Source of the DNA: Acidobacteriaceae bacterium
GTDB taxonomy: Bacteria; Acidobacteriota; Terriglobia; Terriglobales; Acidobacteriaceae
NCBI GenBank assembly: GCA_031296325.1
Contig: JARLFY010000034.1
Location: forward strand, 1 to 52,201
Reading direction: 5' to 3'
Length of the DNA stretch: 52,201 nt
Positions 15,932 to 25,869 of the stretch are shown piece after piece. Below the pieces are notes generated by a model. It did not search any database and was not told where the DNA came from. It worked only from the letters and a program-made list of their open reading frames with translations. Position numbers and translations under genes: made by a program. Within the stretch, counting starts at the first letter, position 1, and every line of letters begins with the position of its first letter.

Positions 15932-17101
15932 TTAGGCGTTTTTAGATTCGGCGGCGAGGAGCTTGCGCTTGCGCTCGACGCCCCAGCGGTAGCCGGAGAG
16001 AGACCCATCCTGCGCAATGGCGCGGTGGCAGGGAATGGCGATGGCGACGGGATTGGCGGCGCAGGCGGCGGCGACGGCTCGTGCGGCGGTGGGCTTGCCC
16101 AGTTCGCGGGCGAGCGAGGAGTAGCTGCGGGTTTGGCCACGCGGGATCTGCTGGAGTGTCGTCCATAGGCGCTGCTGGAAGGCGGTGGCGCGGAGATCGA
16201 GCGGGAAGGCGGCGGGCAGCGGCTGGTCGGTGGTTTGGCTTTGCACGAAGGCGATGGCCTCGGCGAGCCAGCCGGTGTTGCCCTTGGCGGAGACGAGTTG
16301 GGCCTTGTCGAAGCGCTGGCGGAGGTCGGCGATCAGCTCGGCGTCGTCGCGTCCGAAGGCGATGGCGCAGACGCCGGCGTCGCTGGCGGCGACGAGCAGG
16401 CGTCCCAGCGGGCTGGGCGCTGTGGCGTAGCGGATGAGCAGACCGGCTCCGCCTGCGCGCTGGATTCGTTGCGGCGCTGCTGGCGGCGGCTCGATGACGG
16501 CGTTGCGTCGAGCTTTAGCTGAGAGCGCTGGCTTGGGCTGTACGGGGCTGGCGCTGGCGGAAGGGGGCTTGGGCTGTATTCCGTCGGGGATCGCCTTGCT
16601 GGGCGTTCTGGCGAGGCGTGGCGCGTCCTTGCGGCGGGCTGCGCGCTGTTCTCGGGCAAACTCTCCCGGGCTGACTCCGAGGACGCGGCGGAATCCGCGC
16701 AGAATGGTCAAGCGTCCGACCCCGGTGGCCTTGGCGAGGTCGTCGAGCTTGGTGCGCTCTGTGGCGTGCTCGGAGAGATACTCGGTGGCGGCGGCGATGA
16801 CGGCGGCCTGCGGATCGGGGCGCGGAACGGCGCTCTGGGGCTGGCAGAGCGTGCAGGCATGGAAGCCGGCAAGCTCGGCGGCAGCGGCAGTGGGGAAGAA
16901 GCTGACATCCTTGCGCGTGGGGCGACGACTCGTGCAGCTTGGTCGGCAGTAGACCTTGGTGGATTTGACGGCGAAGAAGAACTGGCCGTCGGCGCTGGCG
17001 TCGCGCTGCAGGACTTGCTGCCACTGGCGACCGGGAAAGAGGCTGGGAACGGCGAGAGCGGGTGATTTTGTGCGGCTTGGGTCGATCTTGCTTATAGGCA
17101 T
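15932..17101 (-). CDS. ada: Ada: methylphosphotriester/O6-methylguanine repair protein and activator
   Basis: 389 aa from ATG 17101, chosen because AGGAGAG lies 8 nt upstream; the longer frame would run into the upstream gene. Domains in order: Ada zinc domain with C52, C56, C83, C86 (CRPSC...CTLC; the first Cys accepts methyl groups from phosphotriesters); an AraC-type HTH (about 95-160, 'GVSPGEFAREQR'); a Pro/Ala-rich linker of about 60 residues (160-220); and the O6-alkylguanine transferase domain with active site IPCHR (Cys 358) and the 'GRGQTRSYSSLA'-like helix. Repairs alkylated DNA and, when methylated, activates its regulon. Sits between a membrane protein and an SDR in a minus-strand run. 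The long linker is unusual compared with E. coli Ada. Confidence 0.92.
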   Translation of the reverse strand: MPISKIDPSRTKSPALAVPSLFPGRQWQQVLQRDASADGQFFFAVKSTKVYCRPSCTSRRPTRKDVSFFPTAAAAELAGFHACTLCQPQSAVPRPDPQAAVIAAATEYLSEHATERTKLDDLAKATGVGRLTILRGFRRVLGVSPGEFAREQRAARRKDAPRLARTPSKAIPDGIQPKPPSASASPVQPKPALSAKARRNAVIEPPPAAPQRIQRAGGAGLLIRYATAPSPLGRLLVAASDAGVCAIAFGRDDAELIADLRQRFDKAQLVSAKGNTGWLAEAIAFVQSQTTDQPLPAAFPLDLRATAFQQRLWTTLQQIPRGQTRSYSSLARELGKPTAARAVAAACAANPVAIAIPCHRAIAQDGSLSGYRWGVERKRKLLAAESKNA

Positions 17102-17231
17102 TGCGATTGCTCTCCTGTTGCTATCTTCGCCCATGTCGCGTGTGAGTGAAAGTTGGATCTTGCAGTTTGTAAAGTCCAGACCTCTCTCAGGAGGCAAAAG
17201 CAGCGGCTCTACAGAGGCAAAAAACAACGGC

Positions 17232-18683
17232 TCAGACGGCGGCTGAGCTGCGGCGCGGCGAGCCGAGGATGGGGATGGCGAAGAATGGTGCGACCCAAGC
17301 GGCAAAGCAGGCGCAGAAAATAAGAATTTCCATCCCGAAGGTGAGGAGACTAATCGCTCCAGTCAGCGCACCTTCGGGAGCGGAATGGCTGATCATGACG
17401 AGAGCGAGGAGGCCCCAGGGGGTTGCTCGGATGTCTCCGAAGAGGGAGTCGAGGACGAAGAACAACAGCGCCCAGATGAGCGGAGCGATGACCAGAACGC
17501 CAACCCATTTCGCCATGTGGTAGGCCTCCGAGGTGGGGCTGAAGGAGATGCCGGTGGACGTGTCATTTTCGTCCATCGCTCCCCCCATCTCGTGGGCATA
17601 GAGATTGCCGTAGTTCAGGTTTGGCTTATTGGGCCAGATAAAGTGGGGAATTGTATTGAACAACGTAGCTTTGATGGGCGAAAGGCCGAAGACCTTGCCC
17701 TGGTCTGTGATGTTGATCAGGCCGTCGTCGACGGAGATGAACTGGAGACGATCCCAGAAGCCCTGTGGTTTGTTGTAGTAGGAAGCGTCATTCGCCGTAT
17801 CTTCTTTGTACTCCGTGCGAAGCTTGTCGGGGTGTTCGAGCAGGCTAAGCCGGTAATCAAGTTGCTGACTGAAACTCTGAGTCTTGTCGAGGCGACTCCG
17901 TCCGTATTGCGAGTAGGGAACCAGACAGTAAAAGACGATGAATGCCACCAGCAAGGAAGAGCCTATCTGTAGCAGGGAGAGGCGGAATCGCAGTGCGCAG
18001 ACGGGGACAGCCCAACATACCATGGGTTCCAGCATGCCTTGTTTGGAGAACGCGATCAGGCCATAGAAAAAGAAGTAGAAGACGGTTGCGAAGGAGATAA
18101 AAAAATTGGTACTGCGTTTCCCTCCGCTCTGACGAATCTCATACATGACGCCGATGATGATGCCCAACGGGAGCAACTGATTGAGTTGCGTGAAGGCGCT
18201 GTTTAGCCCCTCTCCACCTTTTCCCAGCATGGCGATGAGAAATGCGCCACCGATGCCGAATACAAAGCAGCCCACAGAAGCCCGATACATCAGGGATTCT
18301 TTGAGGATGTTTTGCAGCAGGCCGGTCTTGCGCGCGAAGCGACGGCTGAGGAGAGCGGCAACGAGTAAGGAGGTGGCTCCGCCAACGTAGACTTCGATGT
18401 CTGTATGTGGATCAAGGAGATTGGAGTCAGCCGGCTCTCCGAGAAAGGCCTTGTAGCAGAGGCCGATGACGACGACCAGAAGGGAGTAGAAAAAGATGTA
18501 GGCTCCCGCAGCGCGAGTGAGGCCGCCAGCCACGTTGAAGGCAAGAGCCGCGATCAGGAGAAAGGCGACACAGCCGACGCTGAAGTATAGGGCTGTTCCT
18601 TCCAGAGTCTGGATTATAAAGAGCGCCGCAGCAAAGAGGGCGGCGCGGTTCAGCGGGACTCGTTCTGGGAAGGGGAGGCGCAC
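17232..18683 (-). CDS. Polytopic membrane protein resembling O-antigen/oligosaccharide polymerase
   Basis: 483 aa, about 11-12 hydrophobic segments and one large extracytoplasmic loop near residues 255-380. The loop ends with IPHFIWPNKPNLNYGNLYAHE, a Pro/Lys/Gly-containing pattern seen in Wzy-type and oligosaccharide-repeat-unit polymerases, and a downstream 'FSPTSEAYHMAKWVGVL' helix start. These enzymes join lipid-linked repeat units at the periplasmic face. The family call is from general architecture only; no other polysaccharide gene adjoins it. First gene of a minus-strand run with ada and the SDR. Confidence 0.5.
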   Translation of the reverse strand: MRLPFPERVPLNRAALFAAALFIIQTLEGTALYFSVGCVAFLLIAALAFNVAGGLTRAAGAYIFFYSLLVVVIGLCYKAFLGEPADSNLLDPHTDIEVYVGGATSLLVAALLSRRFARKTGLLQNILKESLMYRASVGCFVFGIGGAFLIAMLGKGGEGLNSAFTQLNQLLPLGIIIGVMYEIRQSGGKRSTNFFISFATVFYFFFYGLIAFSKQGMLEPMVCWAVPVCALRFRLSLLQIGSSLLVAFIVFYCLVPYSQYGRSRLDKTQSFSQQLDYRLSLLEHPDKLRTEYKEDTANDASYYNKPQGFWDRLQFISVDDGLINITDQGKVFGLSPIKATLFNTIPHFIWPNKPNLNYGNLYAHEMGGAMDENDTSTGISFSPTSEAYHMAKWVGVLVIAPLIWALLFFVLDSLFGDIRATPWGLLALVMISHSAPEGALTGAISLLTFGMEILIFCACFAAWVAPFFAIPILGSPRRSSAAV

Positions 18684-18964
18684 TCAGTTAATTTCGAGTG
18701 TAGCAAAGCAGTGTGCGTGAAGGTTCGGTATGTAGTCTAGATTCGAGTGGGGCTAGAGCGGGCGAGAATGGGCTGTCAGGGGGTGAAATTCCGGGTGAGG
18801 CTCTCATCGTCTACAGGACTCGGCGTAGGCGGGAGGATGGCAGGGGTGGGCGAGTCAGGTTCCTGGGGAGAGAGTTAACGGAATTTCTTTGATTTTGCTG
18901 GGTGCAATCGCTTATTGTATTGATTTGTCAGGGTCTGGCTAGATGTATGGTGTGAGAGGGCGGA

Positions 18965-19438
18965 TTGGCGGAATTCGGCGAGCAGTTGCGACGGGAGCGC
19001 GAACGGCGGGGGGTGTCTGTGGAGGCCATCTGCGCCGCGACGAAGATCTCTGCAAAGCATATTCGCGCACTGGAGGCGGGGGATTTCGCGAAACTGCCCG
19101 GAGGCGTCATTCGGCGTGGGTTTGTTCGCAGTTATCTGGGAGTACTCGGCTTGGAGGAAGACGTATGGCTGGAGCGGTTCGAGCAGAGCTGTCGGGAGAG
19201 CGGATTGAGAGAGCCGACGGTGGCGGAGTGGGGTCGATTCGCGGAAAATGTTAAGAACGGTCGGTCGGGAATTCGTCGTCGGATGGGCCTGATGTGGTTG
19301 GTGCTGGTTGCTCTGCTGGTGGCTCTGGCTATGGCGGGGTGGTGCGGATGGAGGTTTGCGAGCCATCGCAAAGTACCAATAATCCCGGGAATTTTGGTGG
19401 TTTTGAACTCTAGTGTTGACAATGAACGCTCAAGGTAA
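18965..19438 (+). CDS. Short RodZ-like protein: HTH plus single TM segment
   Basis: 157 aa. TTG start at 18965; an in-frame stop lies 12 nt upstream, so no earlier start is possible. GAGGG is 4-5 nt before it. N-terminal HTH_25 domain (about 1-75: 'FGEQLRRERERRGVSVEAI', 'KHIRALEAGDF', 'RRGFVRSYLGVLGL') as in RodZ and related membrane-anchored regulators, a basic stretch RRRMG, one TM helix (about 107-128) and only ~29 residues outside. RodZ proteins usually carry a much longer periplasmic domain, so this is either a short regulator or a truncated RodZ. It may regulate the receptor gene 200 nt downstream (inference from position only). Confidence 0.72.
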   Translation: MAEFGEQLRRERERRGVSVEAICAATKISAKHIRALEAGDFAKLPGGVIRRGFVRSYLGVLGLEEDVWLERFEQSCRESGLREPTVAEWGRFAENVKNGRSGIRRRMGLMWLVLVALLVALAMAGWCGWRFASHRKVPIIPGILVVLNSSVDNERSR

Positions 19439-19644
19439 TTTACTGTTTCCTCGAATGAAATTGTTGGTTAGCTCGCGCTGAGAATTATTTTTCCATGGCG
19501 CGATGGATTTACGGCATGACCGCTCTACGACGTTTGTGTGTGTCGGGGGTAGGCGAGCTGAGGTTTTACGCAGAAGGTTTTACGTAGAAAAAAGTCGGCA
19601 AAGCCCGTCGGAAGTTATGTAAGTTGGTTCTTCAGGAGATGATG

Positions 19645-22600
19645 ATGACGCTGTCTAGACGCTGGGTACGCGGTGCGGTGTGGATTGTACTGTTGATGAC
19701 GGGTTCGATTTTGGCTCGTGCGCAAGAGGTTTCAGGGAGCATCAGCGGCACCGTTGTAGATACAGCGGGAGCCGTTGTGGCGGATGCTGTCGTGACCTTC
19801 ACAAACACCGACAGAGCGTACGTTGAGCGGACCTTGAAGACCAGCAAAGCGGGTTACTTTGCAACGACCTCGCTGCCTCTCGGAGATTACTCCATATCGA
19901 TAGCGGCAACCGGATTCAAGACGGTTGCTGTTACGGGGCTGGTTCTGCACGCCAACGATTCGTTGAGCATCGATCAGAAGATGGTGGCAGGAAGCGCTGG
20001 CGACACGGTCAAAGTTGTGGCCGACTGGGCGATGGTGAACCTGAAAAACGGCGTAACTTCGGGATTGGTGACAGGAACGCAGATTCGGGAACTGGAGCTT
20101 AGCAGCAGGAACTATGAGCAACTTCTGACGCTGCAACCCGGCGTGTCCTATGGCGGAGCAAGCGATCAGTTGTTTTCCGGTGGATCTTTCGCTGGAGGCA
20201 TCGTCCTGAAGCAGCCGCTGACGCAGGATTCGACGGCAGCCTATGAGCCGAATCAGGTGATCTTCTCGGTCGATGGATTGCGCCCGACGACCAACAACTG
20301 GACGATCGATGGCGCGGACAATGTGGACCGCGGTGCGGGCCTGACGTTGCTGACGCATCCCAGTGTGGACGCGATCTCGGAGTTTGTGACGCTGCGCGGC
20401 TCCTATGACGCGCAGTATGGACGGAATGCAGGCGGCCAGGTGAACGTGGTGACCCGGTCGGGGACGAGCGCTCTGCATGGAGGGGCGTATGAGTTCTTCC
20501 GCAATGACGTTCTGAACGCAAACAACTACTTCAATAATCTGGTTGGAGTCTCGCGTCCCAATCTGCGTTATAACGACTTCGGCTTCTCGCTGGGCGGCCC
20601 GGTGGTCATTCCGCACTACTACAACGGTAGGAGCAAGACTTTCTTCTTCTATTCGCAGGAGTTCCGGCGGGTAGTCAACTACGCGAGTGCAACCTCGTAT
20701 GCTCCTACTCCTGCGGAACTGAGCGGAGATTTCACCAATAGCTACCTGACCAACTCGGCGGGGCAGTACACTGGCGCGACCGGACCGGTCGCCGTGTGCT
20801 CCAGCTACACCATCGGAACGGGGGTATGTACCCAGTACAACGAGGCCACGGTAGCCGGTACGAATGGAGATATGCCGATCTCGAAGACGGCACAGGCGTA
20901 CGTCAATCAGGTCTACAGCACTGTTCTGCCGCCGCAAAGCGCTGCCGATCTAGCGGCGGGCCTCGACCCGCATACGCTGACAAATAATATGCGGAATGTC
21001 TACAACGACAATCAGGAGTTTGCCCGGATCGATCATACTTTTGGGCCGAAGACGAATTTGTACTATCGCTTCCTGCATGATGATCTGCCTACGACCGAAG
21101 GGGGCGGACTGTTTATCGGTGGAGGGATGCCCGGGGTGTCAACGACCTCGACCAAGTCGCCCGGAACGCAGCACATGGGGCATTTGACGGTCGCCGCCCA
21201 TCCGACGCTTCTGCTCGACATGGGGTATGCCTATAGCTCGGGATCGATCAAGAGTACGCCAATCGGAACCGTGTCCAGCATCAACTCTCCCAGCGTCAAT
21301 CCGAGCCTGCCCTTTACCAATACGCTTGGCGTGGTTCCGTCGATCACCTATCTCTCAGGAAACATCTCAGGGATCACCAGCAATGGGAACTACAACGAAT
21401 CCAATGTCAACCACAATGGGTTTGGCAGTATTACGAAGGTGTATCGGGAACACACCGTGAAGCTCGGCATTTCGTACAACCATTACCAGAAGCTAGAGAG
21501 CGCAACCGGCACGGGCAACCAGGGCAGCTTCAGCTTTGGTCCTGCGACGGCTCCTTCCGCCAAGACTCTGGCAACGATGGGCGCGAACGCTCCCAGCACC
21601 TTCGATTCGGAGTTTGCAAACTTCCTCATCGGAAATGCGAACGGAGGATACACGCAGGCATCGATTGCGCCGACTGCAAACCTCAATGAAGATCTGGTTG
21701 AATTGTACGCGCAGGACGACTGGAGGGTTTCGCGGCGCTTGACGGTCAATCTGGGCGTTCGTTATAGCTACTTCGGCCAGCCCTATGACATCAACAACGA
21801 GTTGAGTAACTTCGATCCGTCGAGCTTCAGCTCGATCAATGCAGAGACGATCAGTAGCACCGGAAGCCTCTGCACCACGGCCGGACAGACTACGGCGGTG
21901 ACGTCGTTTACCGGCGGGACAGTGTCAACAACGACCTATATTGCGGATTGCCCCAATGCGAATGGGTTGAATGCGTACCAGCCGAATACGATTGCGGATC
22001 CATTGAACGGCATTCGTCTCGGAGGTACGGACTACATCAGCGCTGTGACTTACGACAACAACCTCAATTATCCCTTTGTTGAGCCGTCGGGCGCACCCTC
22101 GATCGATACTCATGCCTCTTTGTATGGGCAGGAAATCGGGCAGGCGGAGAAGCATGATTTCGCGCCTCGAGTTGGATTTGCCTATGACGTGTTCGGAAAT
22201 GGGAAGACCTCGCTGCGCGGCGGCTACGGCATGGTGTACGACCAGTCGCCCACCAGTATCTATGCGCAAGAGGTATTCAATAATCTTCCCTATGTCACGG
22301 TAGAAAGATATACGGCATCGCAGTTGGATACTCCAAACTCCAATACGGCTCTGTCCAATCTGGTACCGCCGTCACTGCGCGCAACTCCGGTGATCTACAA
22401 GACGCCCTATGTGCAGCAGTACTCGCTTGACTTGCAGCAGGAGATTACTCCGACGTTGAAGCTGGATCTGGGATATGTCGGAAATCACGGAACACACCTA
22501 CAGGGCGTTGTCGATATCAATGAAGCGAAGCCGGGAGCATTTACCAGTACGAGCATCGGCTACTCGCAGGTCGCGGGCTGCAATGGATTCACCAGTCAGG

Positions 22601-23469
22601 CGTGTGAGGCCCCGTTGAACCAGATTCGTCCGTATCTGGGCTACTCTGCGATCAATGATGTCGAGAATATCTTCAACTCGAGCTACAACTCGCTACAGGT
22701 GAAGGTGACCAAGAAGTTCAGTGGCAAGAGCATGCTGGACGCGAACTATACCTGGAGCCGCAGCCTTACCAACGCTCCGTCGGACTACAGTTCTGCACCG
22801 CAGAACAGCTACAATCTGGCCGCCGAGTACGGTCCGAGCGCCTATAACCGCAATGAAGTTCTTACCATTGATGGAATATGGGAATTGCCCTGGATGAAGG
22901 AGCAGAAGGGGATTGTGGGACGTGTGGTCGGTGGATGGGAGGTTTCCGGCATCTATGCCGTAAGCTCCGGTCTGCCGCTTACGGCGACGATGGACGCTGG
23001 CGGAACGGTGAGCTATGGCGGTTTGACCAGCCTCTATAACGGGAAGACCAATGGAGGTATGGCGAGCGATGCTGCCGGGCTGGGGATTCTTGGCACGAGC
23101 ATGGCGACTCTTCGTCCCAGCCAGATCTCGAATCCGAATAGCGGAAACGGTCAAGCGAGCATGCGCACACGTCAGCACTGGTTCAACCAGACGGCGTTCC
23201 TTGCTCCTTCGGCTGCAACCTTCCAAATCGGCAACGAGCATCGTGGAGTGATTACCGGTCCAGGCTTCAACCGGCTGGATGTTGGATTGTTCCGCAACTT
23301 CAAACTCTACCGCGGATCTGAGTTCCAGTTGCGGGGTGAGGGCTTCAATGTCCTGAATCACACCACCTTCGCTACGATCGGAACGGATGCGACCAGCAAT
23401 ACGTTCGGACAAGCGACCTCCGCGCGGGATCCGAGAATCCTGCAGGTTGGCGGTAAAGTCAGCTTCTAA
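19645..23469 (+). CDS. Oar-like TonB-dependent outer-membrane receptor
   Basis: 1274 aa. Of three consecutive ATG codons the third (19645) is best spaced (6 nt) from AGGAG at 19634-19638. Signal peptide to about residue 26 (SILARAQ), then a carboxypeptidase-regulatory-like beta-sandwich ('SGSISGTVVDTAGAVVADAV', 'TSKAGYFATTSLPLGDYSI'), a plug-like domain with 'SVDGLRPTTNNWTIDGADN' and 'SYDAQYGRNAGGQVNVVTRS', and a large beta-barrel ending in KVSF. This is the standard build of acidobacterial Oar-like receptors thought to import large ligands such as glycans or peptides using TonB energy; the ligand is unknown. No SusD, TonB or hydrolase gene adjoins it. A strong hairpin follows. Confidence 0.92.
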   Translation: MTLSRRWVRGAVWIVLLMTGSILARAQEVSGSISGTVVDTAGAVVADAVVTFTNTDRAYVERTLKTSKAGYFATTSLPLGDYSISIAATGFKTVAVTGLVLHANDSLSIDQKMVAGSAGDTVKVVADWAMVNLKNGVTSGLVTGTQIRELELSSRNYEQLLTLQPGVSYGGASDQLFSGGSFAGGIVLKQPLTQDSTAAYEPNQVIFSVDGLRPTTNNWTIDGADNVDRGAGLTLLTHPSVDAISEFVTLRGSYDAQYGRNAGGQVNVVTRSGTSALHGGAYEFFRNDVLNANNYFNNLVGVSRPNLRYNDFGFSLGGPVVIPHYYNGRSKTFFFYSQEFRRVVNYASATSYAPTPAELSGDFTNSYLTNSAGQYTGATGPVAVCSSYTIGTGVCTQYNEATVAGTNGDMPISKTAQAYVNQVYSTVLPPQSAADLAAGLDPHTLTNNMRNVYNDNQEFARIDHTFGPKTNLYYRFLHDDLPTTEGGGLFIGGGMPGVSTTSTKSPGTQHMGHLTVAAHPTLLLDMGYAYSSGSIKSTPIGTVSSINSPSVNPSLPFTNTLGVVPSITYLSGNISGITSNGNYNESNVNHNGFGSITKVYREHTVKLGISYNHYQKLESATGTGNQGSFSFGPATAPSAKTLATMGANAPSTFDSEFANFLIGNANGGYTQASIAPTANLNEDLVELYAQDDWRVSRRLTVNLGVRYSYFGQPYDINNELSNFDPSSFSSINAETISSTGSLCTTAGQTTAVTSFTGGTVSTTTYIADCPNANGLNAYQPNTIADPLNGIRLGGTDYISAVTYDNNLNYPFVEPSGAPSIDTHASLYGQEIGQAEKHDFAPRVGFAYDVFGNGKTSLRGGYGMVYDQSPTSIYAQEVFNNLPYVTVERYTASQLDTPNSNTALSNLVPPSLRATPVIYKTPYVQQYSLDLQQEITPTLKLDLGYVGNHGTHLQGVVDINEAKPGAFTSTSIGYSQVAGCNGFTSQACEAPLNQIRPYLGYSAINDVENIFNSSYNSLQVKVTKKFSGKSMLDANYTWSRSLTNAPSDYSSAPQNSYNLAAEYGPSAYNRNEVLTIDGIWELPWMKEQKGIVGRVVGGWEVSGIYAVSSGLPLTATMDAGGTVSYGGLTSLYNGKTNGGMASDAAGLGILGTSMATLRPSQISNPNSGNGQASMRTRQHWFNQTAFLAPSAATFQIGNEHRGVITGPGFNRLDVGLFRNFKLYRGSEFQLRGEGFNVLNHTTFATIGTDATSNTFGQATSARDPRILQVGGKVSF

Positions 23470-23486
23470 TTTCGGATGCAAGGAGA

Positions 23487-23514
23487 CGGCGCCTGTCTTG
23501 ACGGACAGGCGCCG
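23487..23514 (+). terminator. Strong hairpin after Oar-like receptor
   Basis: CGGCGCCTGTC (23487-23497), loop TTGACG, GACAGGCGCCG (23504-23514): a perfect 11-bp GC-rich stem. No U tract follows, so it may be a factor-dependent terminator or 3' end stabiliser. Confidence 0.7.
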
Positions 23515-23708
23515 AACTTGTATCTGAAGTGCCGAACGGGGCAATCCGGCCAGCGGAGGCGAGAGACGTGTTCGCCGATCAATGCAGAATCACGCGGTTC
23601 GGGGATTGATTCTCGCCTGACAGCCTGAAAACTTTGCCGCAGAGATTGTGCAAGGGTAAACTTACAAGTTGTACGGAAATTTGATACAGAAGTTGTGGAG
23701 GTATTGTT

Positions 23709-24878
23709 TTGGCAAAGCGCGACCGTTATTTGTTTACTAGTGAATCTGTGACCGAGGGGCATCCGGACAAGATTGCCGACCAGATTTCAGATGCGATTCT
23801 TGATGCCTGTCTGGAGCAGGATCCGTTCAGCCGGGTAGCTTGCGAGACGCTTACCTGCACAGGGTTGGTGGTGATTGCTGGCGAGATCACGACGCAGGCC
23901 TACGTGGACTTCCAGAGTGTGGTGCGTGGTACCGTCGCGGCAATTGGCTACGACAATGCGTTGTATGGCTTTGATTCCAATACCTGCTCGGTGATCTCGA
24001 CGATCAACAAGCAGTCGGGCGACATTGCCATGGGCGTGGACACGGGCGGCGCTGGCGATCAGGGAATGATGTTCGGCTATGCGAGCAACGAGACGCCGGA
24101 GTTGATGCCGATGCCGATCTCGCTGGCGCACAAGCTGAGCAAGCGACTCTCCGAGGTTCGCAAGTCTGGGCTGATGTCTTACCTGCGCCCCGATGGCAAG
24201 AGTCAGGTTACGGTGGAGTACGACTCTAACAATAAGCCGGTTCGGGTGGACGCGGTTGTGATCTCGACCCAGCACGCGGACACTGTGGGCAATCAGGAAC
24301 TGCGTGCCGACATTTTGAAGCATGTGATTCAGGCAGTGATTCCCGCGAATTTGCTGGACGCGGGCACGAAGTATCACATCAATCCGACGGGGCGGTTTGT
24401 CATTGGCGGACCGATGGGCGATACCGGACTGACTGGACGCAAGATCATCGTGGACACCTACGGCGGCATGGGCCGGCATGGCGGCGGAGCCTTCAGCGGC
24501 AAGGATGCGACCAAGGTGGATCGCTCGGCGGCTTATATGGCTCGTTATGTGGCGAAGAACATCGTTGCCGCTGAACTGGCAGATCGCTGCGAGGTGCAGT
24601 TGGCCTACGCGATCGGCGTGGCTGAGCCGGTCAGCGTGTTGGTGGACACTTTCGGTACGGGAAAGATCGACGAGGATAAGCTCGAGGCTCTGGTGCGGGC
24701 GAACTTCTTGCTGACGCCGAAGGGCATCATCGAGAGCCTCGACCTGCGTCGTCCGATCTTCAAGGCGACGGCGGCCTATGGTCACTTCGGACGCGACGGC
24801 AAGAACTTCACCTGGGAGGCGACCGACAAGGTTGCGGCTCTGAAGGCTGGTGCGGCAGAGGCAGTCGCAGTCAAATAG
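23709..24878 (+). CDS. metK: S-adenosylmethionine synthetase
   Basis: 389 aa, full length. Makes S-adenosylmethionine from methionine and ATP in the cytoplasm. Diagnostic segments: [20 protein letters not shown] near the N-terminus, [13 protein letters not shown] and [22 protein letters not shown] start at 23709, set by GGAGG 7 nt upstream. I see no recognisable SAM riboswitch in the 239-nt spacer before it. An intrinsic terminator follows 20 nt after the stop, separating it from the sigma-factor gene. Confidence 0.97.
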   Translation: MAKRDRYLFTSESVTEGHPDKIADQISDAILDACLEQDPFSRVACETLTCTGLVVIAGEITTQAYVDFQSVVRGTVAAIGYDNALYGFDSNTCSVISTINKQSGDIAMGVDTGGAGDQGMMFGYASNETPELMPMPISLAHKLSKRLSEVRKSGLMSYLRPDGKSQVTVEYDSNNKPVRVDAVVISTQHADTVGNQELRADILKHVIQAVIPANLLDAGTKYHINPTGRFVIGGPMGDTGLTGRKIIVDTYGGMGRHGGGAFSGKDATKVDRSAAYMARYVAKNIVAAELADRCEVQLAYAIGVAEPVSVLVDTFGTGKIDEDKLEALVRANFLLTPKGIIESLDLRRPIFKATAAYGHFGRDGKNFTWEATDKVAALKAGAAEAVAVK

Positions 24879-24898
24879 TGGTCTTTTGCAGTAAGGGA

Positions 24899-24930
24899 AC
24901 GGGCGAACCCAATGGGTTCGCCCGTTTTTT
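24899..24930 (+). terminator. Intrinsic terminator of metK
   Basis: ACGGGCGAACCC (24899-24910), loop AAT, GGGTTCGCCCGT (24914-24925), T run to 24930. A 12-bp perfect stem. Confidence 0.93.
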
Positions 24931-25195
24931 GTTGGGATCCATCTCGCTCACCTTTTACCCGCGCGGAGGTCTATTGAAGTGGATAGATAACCTGACTCCG
25001 GAGTCAGAGACGATGAATGCTGAAGCAATTGGATTGGACGCTGGCGGGGACGTTTCCCCTGTGTTGTCGGCAATAATGGGCGGTGGTCGCGGGCGCGGGG
25101 CGAGCGAGTTCGCTGCGGCTGGGCGGTTGACTGCTCTGCTGGAGGCGGCTTCGGGCTGCACGGGAACGCTGGGGAAGATAGAATCATCCCCAGCG

Positions 25196-25852
25196 ATGGG
25201 GAAAGCTATACAGTCCGAGAACAGGAACGGCGGCAAGCTGACGCAGGCGCAGTTGGATGCGCGCGCCCAGCAGCGCACCGAGGACGATGACCTGATCCGC
25301 GAGGCGCAGCGGGGAGATCGCAGCGCCTTCGATTCGCTGGTGCGACGCTACGATCAGCCGGTGCTGCGACTGGCTCTGCACATGCTGGGGCATGAGCAGG
25401 ATGCGCAGGACGTGCATCAAGAGGCGTTTCTGAAGGCCTATCGCTATTTGGGGAATTTTCGCTTCGAGTGCTCGTTCTACACTTGGCTCTACCGGATTGT
25501 GACGAATCTTTGCCTCGATCATCTGCGGCGGCGCAAGAGTCGGCGCGAGGATCCGGCTACGGCGCTGGACTCGCAGGGCGATGAGATGGATCTGCTGGCA
25601 AACGTCAGCGACACGCGGGCGATGGCAAATCCGGCGCGTGAACTCGACCGCAAGCATATGGGCGTGAGCATCCAAAACGCGCTGAACAAGTTGACGCCGC
25701 GCGAACGCACGGTCTTCGAGCTGAAGCACTATCAGGGATTGAAGCTGCGCACGATCGGAGAGATGTTGAGCACGACCGAGGAGACGGCGAAGAACACGCT
25801 GTTCCGTGCGACGCGCAAGTTGCGTGCCGAGTTGTCGGATTTTCGGGGGTAG
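25196..25852 (+). CDS. ECF-type RNA polymerase sigma factor
   Basis: 218 aa from ATG 25196. Region 2: 'LIREAQRGDRSAFDSLVRRY', 'QDVHQEAFLKAYRYLGNFR', 'FYTWLYRIVTNLCLDHLRRR'. Region 4: 'LNKLTPRERTVFELKHYQG' and 'IGEMLSTTEETAKNTLFRA'. The frame stays open upstream to 24878, but that stretch includes the metK terminator; ATG 25013 is the main alternative (279 aa). I prefer 25196 because it gives the usual ECF length and TAGAAT lies at 25179-25184, but the start is uncertain. Directs polymerase to a stress or envelope regulon; the candidate anti-sigma gene is next. Its stop forms TAGAGC. Confidence 0.9.
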   Translation: MGKAIQSENRNGGKLTQAQLDARAQQRTEDDDLIREAQRGDRSAFDSLVRRYDQPVLRLALHMLGHEQDAQDVHQEAFLKAYRYLGNFRFECSFYTWLYRIVTNLCLDHLRRRKSRREDPATALDSQGDEMDLLANVSDTRAMANPARELDRKHMGVSIQNALNKLTPRERTVFELKHYQGLKLRTIGEMLSTTEETAKNTLFRATRKLRAELSDFRG

Positions 25853-25869
25853 AGCAGGGTTTGGGTTTT

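Noticed and set aside
17102..17305. Upstream extension of ada
   Set aside because: Overlaps the end of the upstream gene, lacks an RBS and adds low-complexity residues; ATG 17101 has AGGAGAG at good spacing.
23515..23708. SAM riboswitch upstream of metK
   Set aside because: I could not find the conserved core of SAM-I, SAM-II or SAM-IV type aptamers; only a receptor 3' hairpin and a normal leader are visible.
24878..25012. Upstream extension of the sigma factor to the metK stop
   Set aside because: It would translate the metK terminator hairpin; family length supports a downstream start.
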